64,000 nucleotides of DNA from Sanderia malayensis (taxonomy: Eukaryota; Cnidaria; Scyphozoa; Semaeostomeae; Pelagiidae). The DNA lies in the NCBI GenBank assembly GCA_013076295.1, contig RQOL01000718.1:3348001-3412000 (forward strand). The letters run 5' to 3'. Below, in pieces: positions 39,001 through 48,687 of the stretch. The first letter of the stretch is position 1; each line of letters opens with the position of its first letter. The translations under genes were made by a program, and so were the position numbers. The notes below the pieces were generated by a model, which worked only from the letters and a program-made list of their open reading frames with translations, did no database searches and was not told where the DNA came from.

Positions 39001-41137
39001 CGTCATAGAGCCTACTGCGCAGTGGTCTATATATGGTACTGCGCATGCACACCCACCTTTACGGCCACTCTAACCCTAGCCCTAACCCTAATCCTCCATC
39101 TACCCCTAACCCTAAGCCCAGCATCCACCGTTCTGAAGGCCATTCGTCATAGAGCCTCCGGCGCAGTTGTCTTTGTATGGTACTGCGCATGCACACCCAC
39201 CTTTACGGCCACTCTAACCCTAGCCCTAACCCTAATCCTCCATATACCTCCAACCCCAAGCCCAGCATCCACCATTCTAAAGGCCATACGTCATAGAGCC
39301 TCCTGCGCAGTTTTCTTTGTATGGTACTGCGCATGCACACCCATCTTTATGGCCACTCTAACCCTAGCCCTAACCCTAATCCTCCATCTACCCCTAACCC
39401 CAAGCCCAGCATCCACCGTTCTGAAGGCTACACGTCATAGAGCCTACTGCGCAGTGGTCTATATATGGTACTGCGCATGCACACCCACCTTTACGGCCAC
39501 TCTAACCCTAGCCCTAACCCTAATCCTCCATCTACCCCTAACCCTAAGCCCAGCATCCACCGTTCTGAAGGCCATACGTCATAGAGCCTACTGCGCAGTG
39601 GTCTATATATGGTACTGCGCATGCACACCCACCTTTACGGCCACTCTAACCCTAGCCCTAACCCTAATCCTCCATCTACCCCTAACCCTAAGCCCAGCAT
39701 CCACCGTTCTGAAGGCCATACGTCATAGAGCCTCCTGCGCAGTTGTCTTTGTATGGTACTGCGCATGCACACCCACCTTTACGGCCACTCTAACCCTAGC
39801 CCTAACCCTAATCCTCCATCTACCCCTAACCCCAAGCCCAGCATCCACCGTTCTGAAGGCTACACGTCATAGAGCCTACTGCGCAGTGGTCTATTTATGG
39901 TACTGCGCATGCACACCCACCTTTACGGCCATCTGACCCTAGCCCTACCCTAATCCTCCATATACCCCAACCCCAGCCCAGCATCCACCGTTCTGAAGGC
40001 CATACGTCATAGAGCCTCCTGCGCAGTTGTCTTTTATGTACTGCGCATGCACACCCACCTTGATGCCACTCTAACCCTAGCCCTAACCCTAATCCTCCAT
40101 CTACCCCTAACCCCAAGCCCAGCATCCACCGTTCTGAAGGCTACACGTCATAGAGCCTACTGCGCAGTGGTCTATATATGGTACTGCGCATGCACACCCA
40201 CCTTTATGGCCACTCTAACCCTAGCCCTAACCCTAATCCTCCATCTACCCCTAACCCCAAGCCCAGCATCCACCGTTCTGAAGGCCATACGTCATAGAGT
40301 CTCCTGCGCAGTGGTCTATTTATGGTACTGCGCATGCACAGCCACCTTTTCGGCCACTCTAACCCTACCCCTAACCCTAATACTCCATCTACCTCTAACC
40401 CCAGGCCCAACATCCACCGTTTTGAAGACTATACGTCATAGATCCTTCTTTGCAGTAGCCTTTATATGTTGCTGCGCATGCTTTCATCTTTAGGCCACAC
40501 TAGCCTTAACTCGAACCTCAATCTTCATGCCAGGCCCTGTGCGACACTTTGAATGCATCATCATAGAGATTGGATATAGGATTATCTAGAGTGCTACGGC
40601 CGCCTTTAAAGTATTATGTTCTGATCATTTCACTGAATAGTTATGGTTGGTTTTACAATGTCAATACTATTTCAAGACATTATTGTCTTTCATTTGATGA
40701 ATTTGATGGGCCTAAACATCTCTCAGAGGGTGAAGGTGAAAGGGTTTCGATGTATCAAGTTAACGAAAATGGCTGCCATTGGACAGTGAGATGGTGTGTG
40801 GAGCGGTGTGGAGGGTGAGCTTCTTTAGCACTCGAGGTCATTTTATGTCTTATCTATGGTTGGTCATTATGACATTGAAATGGATATATGTATATTAAAC
40901 CTATTGGGTGGCAAGCGAATTAGGGGTAATGGTGTTAGGTTCTATTGCTTATTGTAATGTAATGTAATGCAATGTAATGTCCCTAAAATGTTCGTGCTTA
41001 TTTTGTAGGTTGATTTGAAGCGTAAAAATCCGAATGATATTCATGTAATTGAAGCGGAAACTAAAACAATGCAGTATAAATTACACGAGAAAGGCGTTAA
41101 TTTTTTTCCTGTTGGGACATCAGCTGCCGTTTTATAG
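33057..41137 (+). CDS. ELP6: Elongator complex protein 6 (first exon not found)
   Basis: Six exons join in phase: 33057-33116, 33338-33408, 33867-33982, 34216-34375, 34597-34746 and 41009-41137, giving about 227 residues plus stop. ELP6 forms the RecA-like Elp4-5-6 ring that supports Elongator in wobble-uridine modification of tRNA. Matches to the family in order: DGSFLLHHFISVFLKG, VLLIGFSQALVHYNSIGKKLG, FVFMDGMSFILKSL, PTLLILDDINVLLNAG (Walker-B-like strand), FMHHCN, RGLETGYSKDVHGE, and the C-terminus YKLHEKGVNFFPVGTSAAVL. As is normal for ELP6, no canonical Walker A is present. The initiating exon (about 25 residues) is not between the tandem array and 33057. The last intron (6.26 kb) carries the 144-bp minisatellite. 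Human ELP6 is about 266 residues. Confidence 0.9.
33684..33700. repeat. (ATA)n microsatellite in an ELP6 intron
   Basis: Five to six ATA/AAT trinucleotides in a row. Confidence 0.7.
34802..35154. mobile_element. MITE-like element, left of the minisatellite
   Basis: The ends are imperfect inverted repeats of about 28 bp: GGATATTGGATAATCTAGAG at the left and its near complement at the right. The innermost 13 bp are exact (TAGAGTGCTAACG at 34817 and CGTTAGCACTCTA ending 35139). The interior shares 'CTGAATAGTTATGGTTGGTTT' and 'GGCCTAAA.CATCTCTC' with the element at 40572-40834. Confidence 0.65.
35205..35420. mobile_element. CAGCCCG foldback element with long hairpin
   Basis: 35220-35255 and 35266-35302 pair over about 36 bases (TTCAGCCCGTTTGGCCGAG against CTCGGCAAACCGGGCTGAA). 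CAGCCCG arms recur to 35400, and the block ends with CTCATATAATCAGGCCC. Similar foldbacks are abundant in cnidarian genomes as I recall. It abuts the first unit of the 144-bp array. Confidence 0.65.
35421..40495. repeat. 144-bp minisatellite with embedded telomere-like hexamers
   Basis: About 35 head-to-tail units of 144 bp lie inside the last ELP6 intron. Each has GGTACTGCGCATGCACACCC, then CTAACCCTAGCCCTAACCC (telomere-like CCCTAA hexamers), ATCCTCCAT, CCCAGCATCCACCGTTCTGA, a CACGTCATAGAG phrase, CTGCGCAG and a TATATATGG or TTTGTATGG variant. A three-unit (432-bp) block is duplicated: 36031-36318 recurs at 36463-36750. Because 144 is a multiple of three, long frames stay open in both directions; one runs 35448-37886. 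Single-base losses (about 38485, 38655, 39930-40060) break these frames, arguing against coding. The last unit (from about 40400) is decayed. Confidence 0.95.
40572..40834. mobile_element. MITE-like element, right of the minisatellite
   Basis: Same orientation and family as 34802-35154. It shares GGATATAGGATTATCTAGAGTG at the start, GAATAGTTATGGTTGGTTT in the middle, GGGCCTAAACATCTCTC later, and TTTAGCACTCGAGG at the end. It is shorter and more decayed than the left copy. Confidence 0.6.
40952..40981. repeat. (TAATG)n pentanucleotide microsatellite
   Basis: Five to six TAATG/CAATG pentamers just upstream of the last ELP6 exon. Confidence 0.8.
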
Positions 41138-42302
41138 CCACCATCAATTTTGTTGTCAATCGAGTTGTTATGGAGGACACTGATCAAACCCGGCTCTAGC
41201 AAGAGACAAGACCCAAAGACAATAAGAACTGTAGTTGTTATAGTAATTGTCACTGTGTCTATTATTCGAATGTCAAGCTGGGGCACTGCCCCTTAACTCC
41301 CTGTAGCTATGAGCCTTGGAAATTAGATACAAGCTGGTAGGCCGCTTTTCCTCTCTGAGATGGTTTGGGAATTTATAAATAAGTTGTCCAGTTTGAGTTA
41401 CTTAATGCTAATCTAAAGACTTGTTAAAACCAGGATTAGAAATTTCGTGCACCTAATTAAGGAATCAAATTTTCTTATGGCCCGGTTTAAACAGCTTCAC
41501 AAAGGCGAGAAAAATCAATTATTTAACCGAATACAATGAATGCTTTTTCTGATCTGCGCATTAACAGTCTTATTGTATACTGCAACCCGTTGTAACCTTG
41601 GATATAAATGATAATAGCGAAACGTGCGGTCTGTCATATCTCTCATTCATTTTATTTTTGATTAATACACATAAAGAACTTCATTGAATAATGGTTTTTT
41701 GTTGGGATATTTATCTCGCTGGCAACCATAGAATTGAGAGGATCTCTTAATTCTATGCTGGCAACGTTCATTGGTTGATGACGTAATTCGTGTTCATTTC
41801 GCACGGAAATTATTTGTATTTGAGAAGGGGCAAATGACAATGCTGTCTCACTTTCGTCAGGTTGTCTGATCTTCGTCGTCCTGTACTCCGTACTGTTCTC
41901 GATAATCGAAAATTTTGGAAATATACGAGAGTTCAGGACAAAACAGAAAAACCTGTACAACAATCATTATTTTGACGAAGTTTTAACGCATTTTTATTTG
42001 GCCTGTTGAAGTTTGGATGACCTTTTTCTAACCGAAAAGCCACCAAAGTTTTCCTGTTTACCTGATAACTTATTTGGAACAAAAGAAAGAAATTTGGTAA
42101 GTTTGAGAATCCTTGACACATAGCGAAGAACTTTCAAGCTGCCAAAGAATTATAAAATTTATCGACTTTGGCAAAAATAGATTCTGTTAAATAACTTTTC
42201 AATTTGGTTTGTTTTCTTGTGTGCTCTTCCTATCAGCTGTTGTCTGTTGAGCGAAACAAAGATCAATATTGATTTATTTTGTTTAAACAAGGCTTACATG
42301 TG
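41138..42302. other. ELP6 3'UTR and intergenic region
   Basis: No exon is recognised. A hairpin at 41727-41757 pairs CATAGAATT with AATTCTATG and is flanked by direct GCTGGCAAC repeats. The 400 bp before 42303 probably contain the promoter and 5'UTR of the next gene; TTTGGTAAGTTTG at about 42093 could be a donor of a noncoding exon. Confidence 0.4.
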
Positions 42303-42770
42303 ATGCTAAATGGTAGTAACACAATTGTACCTTGTAACATTGAACATTCATTAACGAATGAAGAAAAATATTCTCAACAAGAAAACAAGCAACCGGGTGA
42401 AGGAAAATTGAGTGAAGAAAATCTTGAAAACAAAATGTGTCCTTCAGCACGTTGTAGAAAATGTGTACAACACGATAACAATGGTGGAACCGACAGAATT
42501 TGCCTCGTTGAAGACCAAGAAGAACTAAGGTTAAAAAACATATCGAAGTCACTACAAAGAATACATTCACTTCAAGAAAATATCAGAAAAGAACTCGATT
42601 CAGCAAAAATGGCTATGAGTAGCAAACTTAGAAATAACGAGAATGTTTTTCGAATCCTTTCATCAGATATGAAAGAAATATCAAGAATGGTTGAACTGGT
42701 ACGTTTGATCAATGAAAAAATGGATGTTCAGAGTCCAAGGATGGCGAAAGTTGTGCAGAAAGATGACTGA
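42303..42770 (+). CDS. small coiled-coil protein, unknown function
   Basis: A single open exon of 155 residues from ATG 42303 to TGA 42770. The frame continues upstream without an ATG, so an earlier spliced start is possible. The N-terminal half is polar, with a cysteine cluster (CPSARCRKC). The C-terminal half (from about residue 80, LRLKNISKSLQRIHSLQENI) is a continuous amphipathic helix with heptad-like hydrophobics, probably a coiled coil, ending in lysine-rich sequence. I do not recognise the family. It lies 1.2 kb after ELP6 on the same strand. Base composition and length make a chance frame unlikely. Confidence 0.6.
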   Translation: MLNGSNTIVPCNIEHSLTNEEKYSQQENKQPGEGKLSEENLENKMCPSARCRKCVQHDNNGGTDRICLVEDQEELRLKNISKSLQRIHSLQENIRKELDSAKMAMSSKLRNNENVFRILSSDMKEISRMVELVRLINEKMDVQSPRMAKVVQKDD

Positions 42771-43386
42771 TTTATAGATTATGATGAATTCTATGCATAT
42801 GATAGATGTTTTTAATTGAAGATAAATTTACTTCTTTAAGTGAGGTATGGTTAACTCGTTTAATTATTTATTAAATGCTATGTAGATTCAGCGTAGATTC
42901 TCAGCTGGAGTGTAGATCATGAGTTTTTTCCTTTAACTTATCTTTTGAGGATATTTTGTAAATAATTTTATATTAATTTCAAGCCAATTTTCAGTGCTGA
43001 CGAAGACGATTTTGTGTTCGTGTCTCAAAATTAAAATTTAACCTCAGAGGAGTTGGTGTTTGAGCAAGAATTCTAAAGGGGGTATACCACCAGGGAGACA
43101 GTCCAATGATGTACATAGAAAATATTCATTGCTCTCTTTCTTTTCCTGCAATCCGCTTTACAGATATTCAAAGGAGGGCAAAGGCATTCAAAGCACTGTG
43201 ATCCAGAGCTAAATACATAACTTAACACAAACTAGCGCCGAGTCGAATAAATAAATAAATTATTACATTACATAATTTTCAACCAACAACAACAACAACC
43301 ATTCAAGACCCAATGCCACTTTCTCTGCCTCGTTTGGAAACAAGAAGAAAACGAAAACGAAACATATATGGCGGGAGATTGACGCC
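42771..43386. other. intergenic before the two-gene element
   Basis: 3'UTR-like AT-rich sequence followed by DNA with no supported gene. It contains short AATAAATAAATAA and CAACAACAACAA runs (about 43245-43300). The minus-strand frame across 43268-43642 crosses the element end and is not believed. Confidence 0.4.
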
Positions 43387-43394
43387 CACTTTTC
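43387..43394. repeat. target-site duplication (left)
   Basis: CACTTTTC, identical to 48632-48639, directly abutting the left terminal inverted repeat. Confidence 0.8.
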
Positions 43395-43435
43395 CAGGAA
43401 TGAAATGTTCCTGAATTTGGTACTTCTTCAACCAA
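43395..43435. repeat. left terminal inverted repeat
   Basis: 41 nt beginning CAGGAATGAAATGTTCCTG, matching the reverse complement of 48591-48631 except at three positions near the tip. Confidence 0.85.
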
Positions 43436-43630
43436 GAGAACAATACCAATACAAAACCTTTGTGCGTGAAGAGGAGGCTGGACATTAATGGCTACCGTTC
43501 TTAGGCCACTCTGCGCTGCAAAACAATTCATCCTTTCTGTATTTACAGTTTCAATTTCAACTTTCAATCTGGAATATTCTGTTACGTTTAGGTTTTTATA
43601 CATTTCATACATACGTTTGTGTTTTATGTA

Positions 43631-45311
43631 ATGGAATCCCAAAGCGATTTTCAGCCTCTAGCATCGGGTGAAGCAACCGGAGGAGAGCAACAGTTGGGAC
43701 AATCAGCAACAACGGTATATATTATGTCTTTCTATTTTCCCAACAAAAAGCGTTATGTTAATATAAATAAAATAACGAATGAGAATTACGCTTTTTAAAT
43801 CACGGTTTTCAGTTTTCTTTTTTTTTTATAGAAGTTTCGCGGCTCTGCTAAAAAGAGTTATTTAAAAGAAAAAAGAGAACGAACACGCACTGATGCTCGG
43901 ATGATTTCACGCCTCGATAAAATGGTCATAAATTTACAACCGTTTGTTGATTTGCTGTAATATCGGAGAATACTAACTATTTTTATTTTATTTTATTTTT
44001 GTTGTTATATTGCAGATGAAAGAATGGAAGATAAAAACAGAAATGCCAGCAGTTGCTTTGGCATTATGCAAAGACAAGAGTGGCAATCTGCAGATTAAAT
44101 ACATGGGTAATTTCATTATTTGTTTTGAATTATTTTGAGGCAAAGCAATCACTTGTATAGTTTGACCAAACTCAGGACAAAGTTTTCTGGCAGTTTTGTA
44201 GCTGATTTGTTATTAATGCTAAATAGCAAACTGAATAACATAATCTTTACATCTTTAACTTTACAATTGAAATGTGCATCTAGGTGATCCTTGCTTTGCT
44301 GAATTTGCTGAGCATCCTGTAGTGATGCAGCAGTTTAAGCAAGTGGCACTAAAGTGCATGAATATGCCAACTCAAATATCGTCAGATGATGCCAGTACCA
44401 TCAACAACAAGTATGTATAGGAATTTAAAGTTTAGATGAATATGTTCCCAGCATAATGTATTTATGGCTGATATATTTATGTGTGTGTTTTTAGGAGTTG
44501 ATCAAATTGTTATAAAATCATTAATGGAGGATGCTCAGAGCTTTCATATTGATGATAAAAGATCATTGATTTGCAAGCTTGTATTGGGCAATGGTATAAC
44601 ATTTGTTTTTGTAGCATGCTAACTTTTTTGTAGCATATGGAATTTTCTAATTAATGTTTATAGATGGTTTAACCTATGTATTTGTTTTTAAGATATCATG
44701 AAACACAATAAATGGCAGAGTGATCATAGACCAGTTTGGTGGCCAGCAGATATACATTTTGCCTCCCCAAATAGTTGTCCACGCTTTTGTGTTGAAATAT
44801 TAGACAAAATTCTAGAGAGTGCACAGGAGTATTTTGCTGGCCACCAAAGTGTGTTGGAATATGAGATGCCGAGAACACACTCAAGAATCAGAAGTAGAGG
44901 AGCAAGGACTCACTGAAGATGTTGTTGTTGGAGAAGTTGAAGAAGTAAGGGGTGCAGAAGTTCACACAACTGTTGACTCAGTACAAGATAGTGAACAAAG
45001 TAATAGCCAGCAAGGTTTTGTTTCAAGACAACCTGTATTGCTGACTGATATGCCCTGTTTTCAGGTTGGCTTACTTGCTTATTTGCAAGTTCATAAATAC
45101 ATTTTTTCAGTTAATCAAACCAAATATTGAATTTCTTACTGCATGAGGTCTAATTATTTTTATTACAGAATTTTACATGGAATCCTGCTGATTGTAAGTC
45201 GCTTATGCTTCAATTAGCTGGCTGTCCTACATTTTCTGAGCTGAAGAATTTGCTGGCTAGTTTACCTTCTTCACAAGTGCCTCCCAGAGATAACAACATC
45301 AGAAGCAAACA
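43631..45311 (+). CDS. rightward gene of the two-gene element (partial, into gap)
   Basis: Exon-like blocks: 43631-43714, from 43832 (lysine/arginine-rich, KSYLKEKRERTRTDARM), 44016-44106, 44284 to about 44410, 44495-44593, 44694-45064 and 45169 to the gap. A distinctive motif is HRPVWWPADIHFASPNSCPR followed by a helix. A strongly acidic stretch (ESEVEEQGLTEDVVVGEVEE) comes next, then NFTWNPADCKSLMLQLAG. I do not recognise the family. The phases of exons 2-3 and 4-5 do not chain cleanly, and near 44860 the coding-looking frame shifts by one base, so the copy may be decayed or carry sequence errors. Probably an accessory or DNA-binding protein of the element; that is inference. Confidence 0.5.
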
Positions 45312-45411
45312 NNNNNNNNNNNNNNNNNNNNNNNNNNNNNNNNNNNNNNNNNNNNNNNNNNNNNNNNNNNNNNNNNNNNNNNNNNNNNNNNNNNNNNNNN
45401 NNNNNNNNNNN
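45312..45411. other. assembly gap (100 N)
   Basis: Exactly 100 N, usually a placeholder of unknown size. It falls between the 3' parts of two convergent genes, so their C-termini cannot be read. Confidence 1.
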
Positions 45412-48400
45412 TTAGAAACGACGGGCCAAAAACACTCACCCGAAACATCAAATATATACTTTTGAGTGTAAAACTTCCTGTTATTTATCCATTGAATTTC
45501 AGTCGATAAATCCGCCTTGCAAATGCTGCACATAGATGATGCAAAGTCATCTATTATTATAAAACGATCTTCAACAGTGTCAACAATACCATTTAAAAAC
45601 CCAGTAAACAAACTTCTCTGAGAGTGCTGAACAGAGAATGGAATTTTCATTGTTGAAACTGCCGGGCGAGAGTATATCTTTGGTGCTGAATTTCGAAGAT
45701 ATTCATGTTGTTGAACCATATCAAGCAAACAATCAGGTATATCCGTGTCTGTTCCATTTCTTGCAAGAGTCGACTTTACGCAAGATATATGATTGCAAGA
45801 ATATCGAGTAGACGTGCAAGTAAAACATCTGAAACCCCTTCTATCAGCACCAACAATTCCAAATGAATCAAGTGGTGGCTTTACAATGACCATCGACTTT
45901 CCAGACAATGGTAGCTGAACAAATGTAGACAAACCCTGTCAAAAAAACCGTTCATGGTTACAGTGAATAAAGTATGGCCAAAGAGAGGTAACTTCTTACC
46001 CAATCGGCCCTTTTACACTGGCCCTAAATGGCGTTGGTTTTTGTTACACATAACATATTTTTATACTTTATAGGGATTTTATGTGAAAACCCGACCAGGT
46101 GCATACACTTGAAAACAACACGCATGAAAATATCAATATAAAAATGAGAACTTTTTTCCATGGGCAAGTTTAAAAGATGACAGAGATGACTTGATTTTGA
46201 ATACCAAAAACTGAGAGGATAGAAAAAGGGAGAAGGACAAAAACAAAATTAAAGAAAATGTAGAAAGCAGCAAGACAATCAACTTTGGGGAACAGAGCTC
46301 AGAAGTGCGAACAATATGAATCAATAATTAATTTCTTTTTATTAAGAAATTTGATAACAAATTACAGAATATATGTTAGGATTCACATAATTTGGGCAGT
46401 GTAAAAAGGGCCAATAAAGTACCAGACATGAAGTGGATAAAAGAAAAGTGGTTTGCAAGCTCAGATATCGCTCAATAATTTATTGTACTTTAGGAATATG
46501 GTTATTTTTGCCACTACCTGATGATACCAGTGGTCTGTGTATATCTCTATAAAACAATTGAAATTTGAAAAGTAATAGAGAAGTGTTGTTACAAAATTTA
46601 TAATTACATCAAAATTATTTGAAAATTGTGTTATTATGAAGCACAGCCAAGTATTTAAACATCACATGTTTAAAGTGGCATAAAATGTATTTGTACATGA
46701 TGTACATAAACATTTTACATACCTTCATTTATTGCTGGCATTGTTACTCCATTGAATATTTCCCAAACACTGAACACTTCAAAGCATATCTTTATATGAA
46801 TGCAGTCAGCAAATTTTTCTTTAAGCATCTCCTTAAGCTCTGTATGAAAAAGGGGTTTACAAAAGTTTCACAAAAGTTACAACCAATGTTTCAAACCAGA
46901 GCAAGACTTTTCTATTGCCTTATCTTGACATAGTTGGTATGAAATGGTAGATGACCATGTCAATGACAAACAGCACTGTGGGATTTGAACCCACAATCTC
47001 ATTTCTAATTCTAGAAATGTGTGTTGCTGTTACACCAAGTGCTGGTAGACATTGTCACTGAAACAGGTGTCTAGTATTAACTAAACTGGCTCATATTAAA
47101 GTAATGTGCAATAAAACCAATTGATATATTTTAACTTACCTTGTGCACCATGATTAATTTCTCTGTTTAAATTTCTAACAAAGTCAGAACGCCCTTCATG
47201 GCAAGAACAGTAATACACCCATTGCAGATTATTGTAACACTTAATGGGAACCCTTGACACAATACAGTACCTCTGAAGCTAAAAATATTTCAAAAATATA
47301 AAAAATTACATTCTATTAAATTTCCAAAAGATAATAAACAATAGCATGACAACAAAGGCTGAAAAATATTACCTTCAACATCTGCCTTTCAGTATCAAAA
47401 TCTTGAATGAGGTAATCAGTATTTCCGCATATTTGCATCACTGATTTTGCTTTCAAAACTTGAAAAAGATATGACTGCTCAACAACAGACATGCCCTATA
47501 ATATGAAAAATATGTAGAGTATTGTCATGATGGTTCAAGTAAAGGGAGCCCCTATACCAGAAAGTTTGATTTCTGCATGCGGAAGATAGTTTTTCTCATC
47601 AAACTTGACACACTACCGCCATAGCAGCACCTCTACTAAGGTGGTAGTGTTTGATGGTGGTAGTGTTTGACAAGTACAATTTTCAATTTTGCGCACTTGA
47701 TTGGCAGTTTTGCACCTGGCAGTTTGTTTGTATGTGCAAAATCTTCTACATGCAGTACATACTTTCTAGTCTGGGGAAGCCCCATTTCTAAGTTAAGAAC
47801 TCTTTGCCACAAACTTGGGGGTACCTGGTCTCTTTGTTTTAGTACTCATCATTCTAAGCTACTCTGCCATTTTTTGCAATATTGCAATTTCCACACATTC
47901 CATGCGAGAACAAGCTGACAATACAACAAGCATACATTGCAATAGCATATATGCAAACCATAAACATCCTAATACCTGTCCACTTGATTTGGTGTCACTG
48001 TCACTCCTTCTTGACCAATTTGCATTTCGCTTCCAATAGCCGTAGATCTATTATCTAAAATAAAATAAAAAATTTAAATAATCTCACTTAACACACAGGG
48101 TAAGATATCCTATATTCGTTAAACAGTGAACGCCGCCCATATACCTTACCTGGTACAGAGTTTTGCTGTGGCACATAAAAGCCAATACCATCGTCCTCAT
48201 CACCACCACCATCACCAACATCATCATCCTCGGTCAATTCCATATTATTCAGTGGGTCAGGGTTAATTACTTTCTTTTTCGGGCGGCCTTTTGGTCTCTT
48301 TCGCCCTGACAATTTAGGCCTCCTTGGGAAAATTGTATAAGCAGGCAGGCCTTCATTTGGACCAAACACATTATCTGGTCTGTTAAAAGAGGACGAACAC

Positions 48401-48489
48401 AATTGAAAATGTTGGCGGATGTTTTCTCTCCCTAACCCAAGCTCGGGCCTTCCAACTATTTCTCTGTTCGTTGTATTTTCTTCTGCCAT
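45412..48489 (-). CDS. leftward cysteine-rich gene of the two-gene element (partial, transposase candidate)
   Basis: Minus-strand exons: 48489-48150, 48054-47976, a tentative 47914-47863, 47495-47373, 47278-47140, 46839-46723, 46546-46518 and 45935 down to the gap at 45412. All phases agree if the tentative exon is used. The first exon carries a basic AT-hook-like KRPKGRPKKK and an acidic run. Later come YYCSCHEGRSDF, then RRGFRCFTCTSTRYSCNHIS (C-x2-C...C-x-H, SWIM-like) and DDFASSMCSICKADL (C-x2-C). Such cysteine clusters ahead of a C-terminal catalytic region recall KDZ-type transposases, but no catalytic residues are visible before the gap. About 480 residues can be read. Family assignment is inference. 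Confidence 0.6.
46971..47044 (-). tRNA. tRNA-like sequence (pseudo-tRNA or SINE head) in an intron
   Basis: The minus strand starts CAGCACT and ends AGTGCTG, a perfect 7-bp acceptor stem. D-stem GTGT/ACAC and T-arm GTGGG-TTCAAAT-CCCAC are intact, and the B-box GGTTCAAATCC is perfect. The anticodon arm is abnormal: a 5-bp stem closes a 10-nt loop instead of 7. So it is folded like a tRNA but unlikely to be a working one. It lies in an intron of the leftward transposon gene. Confidence 0.5.
47544..47783. mobile_element. nested MITE-like element in a transposon intron
   Basis: The left end GGGAGCCCCTATACCAGAAAG is the imperfect complement of the right end CTTTCTAGTCTGGGGAAGCCCC. The interior has two adjacent 'GGTAGTGTTTGA' repeats. 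Its insertion explains the long intron between the exons at 47914-47863 and 47495. Confidence 0.5.
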
Positions 48490-48590
48490 CACATCACAAC
48501 ATCACAAGTGGGTCAGGCAATTCATGCAATGCCGCCGCCATATACAAATGGCCTCATTTGGGGATATGAGTGAACACGTGATAAAGTGTG

Positions 48591-48631
48591 TTGGTTGAAG
48601 AAGTACCAAATTCAGGAACATTTTATGCCTC
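48591..48631. repeat. right terminal inverted repeat
   Basis: Reverse complement begins GAGGCATAAAATGTTCCTG; pairs with 43395-43435. Confidence 0.85.
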
Positions 48632-48639
48632 CACTTTTC
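48632..48639. repeat. target-site duplication (right)
   Basis: CACTTTTC, identical to 43387-43394. Confidence 0.8.
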
Positions 48640-48687
48640 TGTACAACAGGCTTTTATTGTATGGAATCATAGTCTTTATGTTTTGCA

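Larger units (their letters stand above)
43395..48631. mobile_element. two-gene DNA transposon with 41-bp TIRs and 8-bp TSD
   Basis: The left end 43395-43435 and the right end 48591-48631 are inverted copies of 41 bp with three mismatches; the inner 33 bp are exact (AAATGTTCCTGAATTTGG...). Directly outside both ends lies the same 8 bp, CACTTTTC. Inside are two convergent multi-exon genes, each starting 100-200 bp from its TIR: one rightward (ATG 43631) and one leftward (ATG 48489). Their 3' ends meet at a 100-N gap. The leftward gene has an AT-hook-like stretch and cysteine/histidine clusters. 8-bp duplications fit hAT-like and KDZ-like families; which, if either, is unproven. The element ends 57 bp before the proposed RFC1 start codon. 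Length is about 5.24 kb plus the uncertainty of the gap. Confidence 0.75.

Noticed and set aside
35421..40495. CRISPR array
   Set aside because: Eukaryotic minisatellite with contiguous 144-bp units and no unique spacers.
35421..40495. A true chromosome end (telomere)
   Set aside because: Hexamers are interrupted and embedded in a longer unit, with ELP6 exons on both sides.
43268..43642. 124-codon minus-strand frame
   Set aside because: Crosses the left end of the transposon and its target duplication, overlaps the rightward gene's leader, and has no recognisable domain.
44819..45130. Independent start at 44819 for the acidic frame
   Set aside because: The initial codon is not ATG, and the first part is a shadow of the WWPADIHF frame; only the acidic part from about 44865 looks coding.
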